From: Allolobophora icterica | Lineage: Eukaryota > Annelida > Clitellata > Crassiclitellata > Lumbricidae | Assembly: GCA_963556255.1 (NCBI GenBank) | Contig: OY744609.1 | Location: forward strand, 21,377,609-21,441,608 | Direction of reading: 5' to 3' | Length of the DNA: 64,000 bases | In this document: in pieces, positions 25,238 to 36,985 of the stretch | Position numbering within the stretch: position 1 is the stretch's first letter | Layout of the letters: each line of letters begins with the position of its first letter | Notes under the pieces: model-generated | What the model was told of the DNA's origin: nothing | Database searches by the model: none | Seen by the model: only the letters and a program-made list of their open reading frames with translations | Translations under genes and position numbers: made by a program

Positions 25238-25425
25238 TATATTCTTTATTATTTCAAACCGACAGACGCAGTAAGATTACATTGAAACATGAAAGTACAA
25301 TCAATATCTTAATTAACAAACGGTTTGGCAGCCATGCAAGGCGCCGCCCTAGAGGGGGGTTACAGGAGTCGAACCGCGTACCTTATGCTCTCCTGGCCAT
25401 GAGCACGTGTTACCACTACTCTATC
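25205..25425 (-). mobile_element. tRNA-derived SINE with (ATT)n tail
   Basis: Read on the minus strand, it begins GGGGGATAGAGTAGTGG, with A-box TAGAGTAGTGG (25413-25423) and a perfect B-box GGTTCGACTCC (25365-25375). GGGGG can pair with CCCCC after the B-box, as in a tRNA acceptor stem. About 110 bp of unrelated body follow, then AATAAAGAATATAATT and an (ATT)n tail (25205-25237). This is a complete SINE structure of about 220 bp. Confidence 0.8.
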
Positions 25426-25439
25426 CCCCTCCCCAATAA

Positions 25440-26200
25440 CAATATAATAGTAATAAATTAAGATAGTAATAAAATAATGTTGGAGCTGCTTTTTGTTACA
25501 CAGGTTACATAGTCAACAAATCAGTCTGGAATAGGCCCTATATTATTTATTGTTTATGCTCGTAATAATAATTTTACGTCAGAGCAAACATCGATAGTTA
25601 TCGATCGGAAGGGGGAGCAACTGAGACTTCTTTTTGTATCTACGTAAATCCTAAGACCTGGACTCAGAGGGTCCGGACCCCACGGCCTCTCCCAGTCAGA
25701 ATCGCAACTCACCAATTCAAAACAATTTGTTTATAATAAAACCCTTGTAAACACAGTTAGGCTACGAAACAATTTTCTTCGTGCCACTTTCTTTGATTGT
25801 CTTTACCTCTATCTCTAATCTTCTGGTCCTGTGTCTGTCTTAATAAACTCTATCTTAAACTAAAAATCAACAAAAGTATAGGTGTCATAGATGGGGCAAC
25901 AGAAATGAGTCCCCCATTTGCAGAAATGTGCATTCTTGTAAAAATAATAAATCTGATCATTTCGGTGGACTGGTCATTGTGAAAAACTCTTCGGCGTATA
26001 ATTCACTTGGTAACTCGCCAGGTAAACGCAAGATAGTCAGATGGCCGAGTCATCCAGAAATAAGGTGGGTCGACCAACGACGTACTGACTCGCCGTGCCC
26101 TTGTCCGTCCTAAGGACCGTTACCTCCATGAGGGTCTTCCGCTCCTTGGCGGTCGGGGTCTTCACCCGTAACCCTGGGCAGGGACCTCGTTATACCTCGG
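25440..26200. other. No recognised gene
   Basis: Ordinary mixed sequence. From about 26040 it becomes GC-rich and may be the 5' part of the LINE fragment that is readable from 26221. Confidence 0.35.
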
Positions 26201-26220
26201 GGAACTAGGTCCCCGGCAGG

Positions 26221-26640
26221 ATGACGCGCCTGCCGGGAGTTACCCAGGTAAGCACGAATGCCCACCTGGGCGGGGGGGGCAGACGTACAGGACAACGGCC
26301 AATATCGGAGATGATCCAGGCACGGAGAATCCGGATGTTTGGTCACTATGCTCGCAGCGAAGACTGTCAGGACCATGCTAGAGCTCTACGCGCCATGATC
26401 CGCGGCCCTCCAAAGACCTGGAAAAGACCGGTTGGACGACCAAGACACACATGGACCCGGACGGTTGAGGGAGCCCTGCGGCCGCTGGGATATGTACCTA
26501 AAACTGCCTGGAGCCGTGCGCAGAATCGTAGTGGTTGGCAGAGAATTGTGGAAACGGCCACGCTCCGGACTGGGGCTAGCCACTGATGATTTCGGTGGCG
26601 TTACGCGCATTGAATCTGTTCTTGGGGGCTGGTAAGTTGA
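26221..26640 (+). mobile_element. LINE remnant, reverse transcriptase C-terminus (open for 121 codons)
   Basis: The intact frame 26221-26586 reads RIRMFGHYARSEDCQDHARA (residues 36-55), then GPPKTWKRPVGRPRHTWTRT and RSGWQRIVETATLRTGASH. These are the C-terminal landmarks of a LINE group common in marine invertebrates (FGH, GRPR-x-x-W, W-x-x-IVE-x-AT). It is C-terminal only, with no RT core upstream in frame, so it is a 5'-truncated copy that is relatively young because the frame survives. GC content is higher than in its surroundings. Confidence 0.78.
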
Positions 26641-27169
26641 CAAAGTTTGGTTGACGCAATGAGGTGACACGGTTTTGTACTTCGTGATGCAGTGTTGATT
26701 TTCTGGCCCTGAACTTCACCCGCAGTTCTTTAAAGCCCTAACGCGTCGCTCACACCTCAGGTAACCCAAAAATTGTATTTGCCGAGTGTTGGAGGTGGTC
26801 GACCCCAAGCGAAAAGTCGGCCTCTGATGTGATAAAAAAAATCAGCCCGCTGTGGTTTAATTCTCCGCCTACCTCTTCGGTGACAATCACTAATCCAATT
26901 AATAATCTTAATGAGCACTTGAGAACGAATAATGCCCTGCATTATTCGCTCTACAATGGATAACGCGCAGGCACTTCTCTCGACAAGTTTGCACACCTAG
27001 ACTTGTGAGGTCAAGTTGCAATTGCAAGCGTCTTCAGATAATATAGAAAACTTAACCAGAGGAGGAGGCTTTAAGTGGTTTGAGTCGAGTACAACCTTGT
27101 ACCAGATGCTGCAGTGTACAATTCAAAGGAGTGGCTGGAGGCATACGTGTAAAAACTCCATTGTAATGT

Positions 27170-28026
27170 AATGGAAGGAAATATTTATATAGCGCCTTTC
27201 AAACGCATTCCAAAAGCGTTTCCTGCAGCTCTATCTAACTTATCTAAACAAGTTGGATTTTAGGTAACCAGAAAATGCTTGCTGAGCAGAATCAGTTGAT
27301 ACAGTACGTCTATTTTCAAGGAAGATTGTTCTAAGTGGAAGAAGGTCGAATGCGCGAGAAAGCAAGAAATAGCTTCCGAACATCTTAGATCGATATGCGG
27401 AAGCGAGAAACCTGTGAATTTTCAAGGAAAGAAGGACGTAGTGATTGGCTACCAGGCTGACTTATAACTGGAACACAAATCCTTTTGATGTATGCCGACA
27501 CTGTCAACCGTGGTGGATCGCCTAAACAAGAGGATCTTGAATCGCTTTCGTTTCTCCACAGGAAGCCAGTACAGCGTTTCTCGCGTATATTCAGATACAT
27601 GCGACCAGTTTGATTGATTGGCCAGCACTCCAACAGCACAGCTGAGGACCGACAGGAGCTGACGTATTCTCAACTTTGGCAGTCCTGTTAGGATGGTGTT
27701 ACAGAAGTCAATTCGAGTCTGTGGGAAGGAAACTAGGGTTTCGGCAGCATTGAACGAAAGGTTAGACCATGTGACCCGTGTCGGATGCAGCCGATTGGAG
27801 CAGGTTCTGCAAAGCAGATTCACTTGGCCTGCAGCCACTCATTATTCACAGTTCAATAGCACACCCAGGTCACGAACAACGAGTTGTTCTGCACTCCAGC
27901 CAGTGTTTCACGTCGATCTTAGGTCGTATACCTGATGTGTGCCCAGCCATATTTTCTAAGTTCTGACCTGTTTCAGCCGAGGCCGATTTCAAGATATCCA
28001 TGGCAGTTATTCTGAAACGATGGTCG
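27170..28026 (-). mobile_element. L2/CR1-like LINE remnant
   Basis: On the minus strand, RIDFCNTILTGLPKLRIRQL (about 27655-27715), ETLYWLPVEKRKRFKILLF (about 27540-27596) and RAFDLLPLRTIFLENRRTV (about 27300-27352) occur in RT order. The element ends with a GGCGCTATATAAATA tail near 27183-27196. A stop interrupts the part corresponding to D-L-G-V. The hAT-type element at 28035-28381 lies just beyond the readable RT. Confidence 0.82.
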
Positions 28027-28034
28027 AGTATTCG

Positions 28035-28381
28035 CAGGCCCGGCCCTAGGGTGTGCGGGCCCAAGGCAGCAAGCGATGAGCGGGGCCCCAAGCAAAAAAT
28101 GGCAATGCGGAGCTGATTTCCTGCCAGTACAGTATTGGCAATGCCATATGTATTAAAATAATGCAAAATGAAAATTAAATGGGTTACGGAACACAAAATT
28201 CAAATCAGGCCATTAATACTAGCATTTTACTATGAAAGCAGTAATAATGTTTTATTTAATAATTTGAATATCTGTTGAATCTCATCACAGTAAAATAATA
28301 TTCTAGCCAGCAACGCGCGGCCTCTGAAAGCGCGGGGCCCAAGGCGGCTGCCTTGTTCGCCTTGCCCTAAGGCCGGGCCTT
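28035..28381. mobile_element. hAT-type MITE with AGGCCCGGCC ends (347 bp)
   Basis: CAGGCCCGGCCCTAGG and (inverted) CCTAAGGCCGGGCCT mark the ends. The 8-bp target duplication AGTATTCG lies at 28027-28034 and 28382-28389. GC-rich termini enclose an AT-rich centre. It is non-coding. Confidence 0.85.
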
Positions 28382-28582
28382 AGTATTCGACACGCTACTT
28401 TCCCTTCTGTGGACGGCAAGTTGAATAAAGCAGCATCAGCTAGACAATAGCTGACTGCAGGTCTGCATTTGCTGGGCGTTTTGAACAGTGTGGGAACTGT
28501 AGAAAAAAGACTGGGGGGATTGAACATTTTATCCATATTTTGCAAACTGATGTCAACTCTTAAGCTATGTTTCTTTTATTCA

Positions 28583-29044
<462 letters not shown>

Positions 29045-29056
29045 GTTCCTACACGT

Positions 29057-29058
<2 letters not shown>

Positions 29059-29082
<24 letters not shown>
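29059..29082. repeat. (CA)n short microsatellite
   Basis: About twelve CA units just beyond the CT tract. Confidence 0.9.
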
Positions 29083-29087
<5 letters not shown>

Positions 29088-29504
29088 CGCTAGATCCTCT
29101 TATCAGACACAAAAGGAGCGACAGAATGAAAAAAGAAGGAAAGAAAAGGCCAATAGTAGTATACGTCGCCAGTCACCATCCATCATCCGTTTATATAATA
29201 AATATGAAAATCCTCATAAGATCAGACGGGGGCTTTATCTGAAGTCAGCCTTTCAGGTGGAAAACGAGCGCCTCCTTCCTGCGGGCGTGTCATCTCAAAT
29301 CTCAACGTCCTTATTAATAATCTGACACGCATGTGACTTTATAATTTATATATATTCAGACATATATATATACACGTGAATCATAAATATATATGGATGT
29401 GATATGATAGCCATTGCTATATAGAGGTGAGTTTCCGTTTGACGGCGTCGTGGTTAAACGAAGCCGTTATTAGCGGTATCAGCATCGCCCCTCTCCTTTA
29501 TCCA

Positions 29505-29959
29505 GGGTTGTCCAGTAATTATGTCAACAAATTTTAGGCAGTTTTTGACCCCCTCCCTCCCCCTTGTTAGCAACTGGCAAACACTGAAGAACCTCCTAAT
29601 AAAATTATGTCAAAACAAAGCCCCCCCCATATCTTTCCATCAAAAAGAATCTCAAAATATTAGATTTTCTAAAAGAACCCAGGATATTCGCATTAAGAGA
29701 TTACGCAGCGCATTTTCTCAATAATCTGGGAACAACAAACAAGATAATTTAAAACGAAGAAAATATCGCATTTGATTAAATTACAATCAAACAAGAAATA
29801 GATCACTCATAAAGACTTTCCGAATCTATGGTTGCTTTTTGATTAAATTATTCTTGACGTCAGTTTGTCTTGAACACACTCCTTCTCCGTGTCAAGAATT
29901 GTCAAACTTTTCCAAACCCCTTCCCTCCCCATTTTGTTGCCATAATTAATGAAGGCTCC
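29505..29959. mobile_element. TIR element, GTCCAKTAATTATG family (about 455 bp)
   Basis: GGGTTGTCCAGTAATTATG on the left and CATAATTAATGAAGGCTCC on the right form inverted ends. The interior (ACAAATTTTAGGCAGTTTTTGACCCCCTCC and others) matches the element at 59876-60324. TTATCCAG occurs on both sides and may be a target duplication. It has no coding capacity. Confidence 0.72.
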
Positions 29960-30002
29960 TTATCCAGAGTTGGAGCTGATACTACACGAAAACATTATGT
30001 AG

Positions 30003-30175
<173 letters not shown>

Positions 30176-30861
30176 AATTTAAATCATGAATATATATTTT
30201 ATAGGCATGTTTGATATGAGAAGGAGACTGAGCGTTTGTTTTCAGCACTTCATATGACATCATTAGCCACGTCCTTGAAGTCGCGTCTAAATTATTGGAT
30301 CTCTTAGACCTAAGCACACAAAATACCAAAAACATAACAACTTTAGACAAGGTTCCATGCCTAGATCTTAGATGAAAGTTAGATTTCTTTAAGACGGTCA
30401 GCACGGGTGGACCTTAAAATACAGCCCCACTTCTGCTCGACCTTGGTCGTGTTCTGACGCTATATAATTTCACTGTAGGCCTTATATCGAATGGATAAAA
30501 TACTACGCTTTTAAAGTGCACTTTCATTATTTGATGAGGCGAAAAGAGTTAAGGAATTGTTGAGTAGTTTGTTAAAATGAAATGTTTAATTGTATTTGCT
30601 TTCATAGATCAGGTTTAAGTAACATTGATGTGCAACATGTATGTATATCTGCTGAATCAGCGGGTTCCAAAGTGTGTTACGCGAAATCCTGGTGTTCCGT
30701 GAGAGGAAGACAAGGATTTCTTGAGGAAATTGGATAAAAGTATTGTCTGGATGTGTTGCTAAGTTTATAAATCAGATTTCGTGGTGAATCTAATTTTTTA
30801 ATGGAGTAAGACTCTACCCCGGTCACTCTTTAAAAACAGCATATTTTCTGGCACGATCAAC

Positions 30862-31062
30862 ATGAAGCCATACGGCAAGCCCATTCTCTATGACTGCAAA
30901 GACGCGTACAGCACGCGGAGTGCATTATCCTTTTTAGTCCACATCGTAACGTTCGTGGCGATGTTCAAGCAGTTCATGCTGTACACTCATGCTGTACTGG
31001 CGTGTACCGTGTTATTGAACTCAGTTAAATATTTTGCCTACGGTTACGATGCGTTTTACTGA
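30862..31062 (+). CDS. Possible small membrane-protein exon, unrecognised
   Basis: The open frame of 66 codons begins at an ATG (ATCAAC-ATG) and continues upstream in frame to an AG (AAAAACAG near 30839) that could be a splice acceptor. Codon choice is GC-rich at third positions for most of its length, unlike the AT-rich flanks. The translation is KPYGKPILYDCKDAYSTRS and then two hydrophobic stretches (about residues 22-37 and 40-56), ending FAYGYDAFY before TGA at 31060. I do not recognise the family. It could be the last exon of a multi-pass membrane protein, with an AATAAA at 31834 as a distant candidate poly(A) signal. It could also be a chance frame. Confidence 0.4.
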   Translation: MKPYGKPILYDCKDAYSTRSALSFLVHIVTFVAMFKQFMLYTHAVLACTVLLNSVKYFAYGYDAFY

Positions 31063-31871
31063 CGCCGTCTGCATGGAAATATAAGAAAAGACAACTTACA
31101 AACTTACCGAAATGACTGACCTTCTGGTGTTCTTGTTCTTGTTCTCGCACACTGGCCAACATTCTATGGAATTCACTACCACCACCTGTTTCACATATTT
31201 TATTTCGCTAACACCTGAAGACTTACTTTTTTCTGCCTACCCGCGCATTTGAGGCGAACTCATAAATTGTGTTAATTTATTTTAGCTATATGCACCCGAA
31301 TAAAAAGAAACATAAAACATCAAAAAACTTTGAATATGATGCATATATGATTTGAAGTGAGAATTTGCTCTTCGCATTTCTAAGGTAGGCCCTACACTAT
31401 GACCGATAAAAGAAAACACTTATGAGAGATAGACAGGCTGAGAGAGATACGTGTAGCAGAGAGACAGTATATGACAGATAGAGACTGTGACTGAGAGAGG
31501 TAGAAAGACGCACAGCGAATTTAAAGTGTTACAGTAGACGCCGTATTGACTGTATAGAGGGTGAAAATACATGCGTTTTCACGTGGTTCGTGGTCTTGCC
31601 ACTCGATCACCTGATCCTTTGTTATAATCATTTTGTGATAAGCTGAAGGTTGACCCAAATTTAGACACATTTACATTCTCGTAAAATTAAAGTGGCCAGA
31701 ACGAACACTGTCTGTTTATGTAAATACTATAGTCAACATTTTAGACAATCTGACTGTCTCTCATAGATCTTGATCTAGAACCGAATCTGGTTCTATGTCT
31801 GTCTACCGATTTTGTCTTGACTGAGCACCTGTGAATAAACAAGTTCCTGCGAAGTAGCTTTCCCTGTGGAC

Positions 31872-32083
31872 CAGTGGCGGTTTAATTGGGGACCCTAGCT
31901 GGAAAGTTAGCCCCCTCCTTTTTCTTGGCTTCCGTGTACACATGTTAGCCCCCATCCCAGGTTAACGTTTAATTAGCCATACATTGCCTACAATGTTTGT
32001 TGGATACAAAGCCTCCAAATCTCCTAAAGCAATTTTTAGCCCCCCTCCCCACCCCCAGTCCAAAAACTCTAGAACCGCCACTG
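31872..32083. mobile_element. Short hAT-type MITE (212 bp)
   Basis: The ends CAGTGGCGGTTTAA and CTAGAACCGCCACTG are inverted. The flanks CTGTGGAC (31864-31871) and CTGTGGAA (32084-32091) match at 7 of 8. It lies about 350 bp upstream of the ZIP start codon, so it may sit in that gene's promoter region. Confidence 0.82.
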
Positions 32084-32327
32084 CTGTGGAACCTGTGGAA
32101 ATTTATAGCTTACGATTGCGTCTTTGCAAGGTAGCACACATTTTACAGCAGTATAGGCCAGATCACTAGCCAATCTGTATCCATTACTGTTTAAGCTACA
32201 TTAATGTCTGCTGTTAGGAGACATATCCAGTGCAGGTATTCACGTTAACAAGCACACGCTGTCAGCAGTACGTGAATACTAGCAGGTCTCTTCAGATAAA
32301 AGAAAATTTACAGCAACACTGCCTTTC

Positions 32328-32335
32328 TATATAAA
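32328..32335 (+). promoter_or_regulatory. TATA-like motif upstream of the ZIP gene
   Basis: TATATAAA lies about 100 bp before the start codon, a sensible distance for a short 5' untranslated region. The position is the only support. Confidence 0.3.
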
Positions 32336-32430
32336 TGAGGTGCTTTATTTCTTTCACGGTTCAGGACGATTCGTTGTAAGCATCGGGTGCCTGGAAAAGC
32401 CAAGGGAGGGAAAGAACAGACTACTCCAGA

Positions 32431-33669
32431 ATGGAAAGGTGGGAGGCGAAGCTGGTCAGTTTGATCGTGTCATTTGTCATTCCGTTTGTTTCGACCATCC
32501 TTCCTTACTGGGTCTCGCCGTGGATGGTAAGCAAAGGTGCGAAGGGCGAACGCATGATGTGCTACCTGATGTGCTTTGGCGGTGGAATCTTCTTTGGAAC
32601 GTTCCTCCTGCACATGGCACCGGAAGTGAGGTACATCCTGGACATGACGCTCCTGGACCCGAACGAGATTCTCTATCCGGTGACAGATCTGATAATCGGA
32701 TTGGGCTTCTTCTTCGTGCTGTACCTGGAGAAGATCGTGATGCGCATCAACAAAAGACGCGTGCAAAGGAAGGCGCTGAAGACGCAACAGAACTGCATCG
32801 TCTACCAAAGTCAACAGATGAACAAGTGTCCACAGGTATGCAGCTGCTGTAGAGAGGGAAAGCAGTGTCTCGGAACGAAGGTGAACGAAGCTCTTCAGGA
32901 TGACAGTGGAGAGTTCGTCGTGCCCTCCAGAATCGCTATGCAGGTCAAAGAAATCGAAGACGCTGGGTCCGTTGAGCTCAAGTCGTTCCACGCGAAAGAC
33001 AGTTGCAGCGATCCAGTCACCGAAGAAAAGCCTTCATCGCCTGAATCACAGAAGTACGAACTGGCGAATAACATAGAACTGCATTCCAACGACAGCCACT
33101 CCGTCCACGACCACTCAGCCGGCGCTAGTCATCACGACGTAAGATCTCTCGTCCTAATCATCGCTCTCTCTTTGCACCACATCTTCGAGGGTCTTTCCCT
33201 CGGTCTGCAGACCACCGTTCAACGGGTCTTCACCCTCCTCATCGCCGTCATGTGCCACGAAATGATCATCAGCTTCAGCCTCGGACTCCAGTTCGTCAAA
33301 TGTAAGTACACGCTCAAGCGTATGCTAATCACGGCGTTCTGTTGCAGCATCATCATGCCTATTGGCGTCGCCATCGGCATGATAATGTCAGAGGTCGGCG
33401 TAACAAGCACCGCGCTCGACATGGCCAACGGAATCCTTCAGGCGTTTGCCTGCGGAACCTTCATCTTCGTAACCTTCTTCGAGATCCTCCAGGAGGAGAT
33501 CAATCCCCATGATACAAGCATCGGAAAGGTCACGGGGGCTGCCCTCGGCTTTATAGCCATGGCTCTTCTGACGATGATCCCCGATGGAACCCAGAATACC
33601 TCGACGGATGCCACAACCGTCACTATCCTTCAGAATTCCACAGTTGCATACACAACTTATTCTTTGTAG
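32431..33669 (+). CDS. ZIP-family zinc/iron transporter (SLC39A1/2/3-like)
   Basis: A 412-residue ZIP protein that imports zinc or a similar divalent metal into the cytosol. Predicted membrane segments: about 8-30, 45-63, 83-101, 238-259, 266-289, 297-320, 330-351 and 365-383, the eight expected. TM4 carries the signature HHIFEG (249-254) and TM5 carries CHE (275-277), the metal-binding pair. The TM3-TM4 loop (102-237) is longer than usual for this subfamily (members are typically near 310-330 residues). It holds a cysteine cluster (C122, C133, C137, C139, C140, C146) and a histidine-rich segment (H218, H223, H226, H228, H234, H235), plausible metal sensors. The short C-terminal tail has NTS and NST glycosylation sites, consistent with an outside location. 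The ATG is the first after an in-frame TAA (32377) and has A at -3 and G at +4. The coding region has no intron. Third positions are strongly GC-rich compared with the flanks. Confidence 0.93.
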   Translation: MERWEAKLVSLIVSFVIPFVSTILPYWVSPWMVSKGAKGERMMCYLMCFGGGIFFGTFLLHMAPEVRYILDMTLLDPNEILYPVTDLIIGLGFFFVLYLEKIVMRINKRRVQRKALKTQQNCIVYQSQQMNKCPQVCSCCREGKQCLGTKVNEALQDDSGEFVVPSRIAMQVKEIEDAGSVELKSFHAKDSCSDPVTEEKPSSPESQKYELANNIELHSNDSHSVHDHSAGASHHDVRSLVLIIALSLHHIFEGLSLGLQTTVQRVFTLLIAVMCHEMIISFSLGLQFVKCKYTLKRMLITAFCCSIIMPIGVAIGMIMSEVGVTSTALDMANGILQAFACGTFIFVTFFEILQEEINPHDTSIGKVTGAALGFIAMALLTMIPDGTQNTSTDATTVTILQNSTVAYTTYSL

Positions 33670-34736
33670 CAGCTTCACACTTAATCACAGTAACGTCTGA
33701 TGCCGTCAGACACTTATGACCATACATCCAGATTGTCTGACTGTCTCTGTGGCGTGAATTGTATATTAAGTTAAATGGGGTAAACTACCTTCTCACAAGT
33801 TCAGACCAGCCCTAACTTGGCTGTATTTGTAAAGTCTTTGTCCAGCTGTTTCCAACTGCTTCAAACTCAAATCTTGTCCTTCAACACGCTGTCGGAAAAT
33901 TCCGATCCAAGCATCAACTGCAACGACTGGTTCCTTGTTCCTGCAAAATTGCTTTAGTACATTGCAAATGGAGAGAGATTGGTGGTCAATTCAGTGTAAT
34001 TCTCTCCTTCTCAACAGCGCAATGTACAATGAGCAATACCTTCATCGGACAATTCATTACCTCACTAATCCCTGCCTTAGCACACCTTGTCTTGCTTTGC
34101 CTCATCTAACCTCTCTGTCTGTCTGTCTGTCTGTCTGTCTGTATATGTGTCTGTTTGTGTGTCTGTCTGTCTCTGTCTCTGATGACATGTTATGCTTGAT
34201 TGATTATTCTTCAGTATACGCTCAGACATGTTACGCCTCAATGGTTCTCTTGTTGCGACTTTCTCAGTCAAACGTTGACCGTTTTATTAGAATTCCCTTC
34301 ATATTTTTCCAGGCGATAACCTTTCATCGTATACAGATTGCGGCTTTCGTGTGCATATGTACAGGCTTGTAAATAATATGTACACTAGATGTCAGATGGT
34401 TGCTGTCGGTTTAAACAAGATTTTGTCAGCAAATGTCAGCATAAAAGAGCGTTATGTAGCCCAAGAACAGTAGCATGTAGCCCAAGAACAGTACCAGTCT
34501 TGTGTAGGCCCTACTGTCATGCAACATCTCCTAAGAACCTTTCAAGCAAGGCTGCCTAATGGAGATGAATTGACGCAACTTGCGCTGAATGAACAGACCT
34601 TCATAGACGCGCGTGTGCTTACACGCAAATAGTTGTTGATAGGCCTATGTAGACCAAAAATTTCCAAAAATAGATCCAAATTGAATAGAACATGCCCAGG
34701 TTTGCACGCGCACGTGTATATATGTAGACCTATGCT

Positions 34737-34832
34737 AATAAACATATGTTATTAGTATTCGCAGTCATGTCGATGGGGACTACATTTATAAATAGCCTAA
34801 TATTCGTAGGTTCCTATCCAATCCATAATAAA
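34737..34832 (+). promoter_or_regulatory. Candidate poly(A) signals for the ZIP gene
   Basis: AATAAA occurs at 34737-34742 and 34827-34832, about 1.1 kb after the stop codon. I saw no closer AATAAA, though other signal variants may be used. The 33670-34736 stretch would then be 3' untranslated; it holds a short (CTGT)n run at 34113-34142. Confidence 0.3.
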
Positions 34833-35212
34833 ATGTTCTAAGTACTGATCTATTCCTAATTACTGTGCGAATATTCATGCTTATTATTTCAATATGACAT
34901 TGGTTTCACATTGAGTTTTCAATGACACTGAGTTGATGTGTTTGATAAAGAAAGTTACGAAGTTTATCTATTACGAATAGTCGTTTATACGGTGTAGAAA
35001 TGTATTATGTGTCAGTCAGAACTGATATTGAGATTTGTAAGGGACGGGAACATTAATTTTGTCTCATTGGTTCACGCTATTTCCCTCTAAAAAAACAATT
35101 TCCCGTACATTTTGGCCTTCCCATTTCGTATTCGGATAGGAATGATTTATAACTCGCAATGAGTCTTCACCTAATCATTCAGCAAAGTTATCTAGTGTCT
35201 CATTAGGATTGG

Positions 35213-35424
35213 TAAGAAAAACAATTAATTAACAGTTGAAAGCCATGAAACCGCACTCGAGATAAGCCAAGCAACGGCCATTGATTGATAAGAAAAGCAA
35301 TTAACAGTTGAAAGTGATGAAACCGCACTCGAGATATAATCTAAGAAAAGCGAAGTAATGACCATTGATTTGTAAGAAAAGCAGTGAACACTTTAAAAGT
35401 CATGAAACTGCACTCGAGATAAAC
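35213..35424. repeat. Three-copy tandem repeat, unit 76-84 bp
   Basis: TAAGAAAA...CAGTTGAAAG...CATGAAAC(C/T)GCACTCGAGATA recurs with starts at 35213, 35289 and 35373. Confidence 0.85.
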
Positions 35425-36624
35425 GCAGTCCTATTGTTGAAATTCGTAGGCCTACCTATGTGAGAACCAACTTGTGAAAACATTCCATTGTGTCTAGTAC
35501 ATGGGAGGGAGTTCATAATAGCAGTGCTCAAGATCTTCTCAGGTGAGACACCTTGCCCACTTACACAGAGCTGTGTCTTTAACTGAACCGTTGAGTTTGG
35601 CAGAAGTTCGAATCAGAGATGAAAGCAGAGCAAACGTCTAAGAAAGTGGTCCTACAGTCTCTTTCCACAACAGGTAGCTATATGACGATAAGGTTATGCA
35701 GGTCTGCACTGATACCTATCATGTGCAATGATGAAACGGAATATGCATAATTTTTGTCACAGAATTTTAAAGCTCTGAATCAAAATGGTTTTAAATTTAT
35801 GGGTGTGCGCGGTTACAATTCTGACCTAAATTGCCTGCTATCATGTTTTGCGATAAAGTGGATGGATTTAAAGACCGGGAAGTAGACTCAAAAGTGTCTG
35901 AAATAAACTCCATTTTGATATTAATTGCGTTTAACATTTATTGAAGTCTATTTGACTACTTTTAGAGAACGTTAACGTGATTTAATTATAGGCCTGCAGA
36001 AACTTTGATTCTTTTAAATTAGGTCTAATAATTAATTAATTAAGTCCTATAACTTGCATAGGCAGAAACCAGTTCAATAACCAGTCATACTGAATTGATT
36101 GTCTATTTCGATTAAAAAGTTTGTTTAATTTACCATTGGAATTTACTTTCCATTCCTTGCTGTATGACTCTGAGAACATTTTACTCTGCACAAAGTCGGC
36201 CAAACATTAGAACAAAGTTCATCTTACTTAGAATATTTTAACCGGGCATAGGCAATACTTGCATAGGGTTTTCATTTAAACATAAAATGCTCTTCTTTTG
36301 CAAGCCTATCCTGATTTCTCATCCCCCTCCCTCATCTCTCTCGTCGCCTAATTCTAAACACCATCCACTGTAGATGCCTGGAACAGAACTTATGCAATAA
36401 TGGAACACCTTGTTTTAGCCTTGATCACATAAACCTGACAGTGCCCTTGTCTGCATGCACTAAAAGTTTTTCTATTACAGTGTTGACTTTGTTGGTGCTT
36501 TCCTTTAACGGCACTGAAATAGTAATAATCCGTTATAATTTTACACCAAAGGTCAACTTTGTCGATTGATTTCGCATTCCACTGCCTAGCCTAAATGTCG
36601 AAGTTTATGGTTCTTTTATGATTA

Positions 36625-36985
36625 CCTTGGTTGAATTTTACGTGTTTTTTCTATCAATCTTGAATGTGTATATTATTTGAAATTACTTAAGCTCGTTAAT
36701 GAATGCCTTGCTAGATGTTTACGTACCGTAGCCTATTTTATGAAGTTGAATGTGTACATTATTTTGAAATTACTTTAAATCGCTAATCAATATTTTGATT
36801 GAATTTTGTGGTTTATAAATTTGATTTTATGGGCCACATTATTTTGAAGTATAAATTGCTTAAGATCGTTTATATCTTGATTGAATTTTACATGTTTTTT
36901 AAAGTCGAATGTGTATATTACTTAAGGTCGTTTATGCATACTTTGAATGAATTTTACGTGTATTATGAACTTGAATGTCTAAGCG
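36625..36985. repeat. Diverged tandem repeat, unit roughly 90-110 bp
   Basis: GAATTTTACGTGT, GAATGTGTA(T/C)ATTA and TTACTTAAG(C/G)TCGTT recur three to four times with drift and gaps. Confidence 0.65.

Noticed and set aside
25330..25430. Functional tRNA gene
   Set aside because: The A- and B-boxes are good, but the anticodon arm does not fold cleanly and the sequence continues into a SINE body and tail.
32340..32852. 170-codon plus-strand frame overlapping the ZIP gene start
   Set aside because: It is a shadow frame of the ZIP coding region, which has clear family motifs in the other frame.
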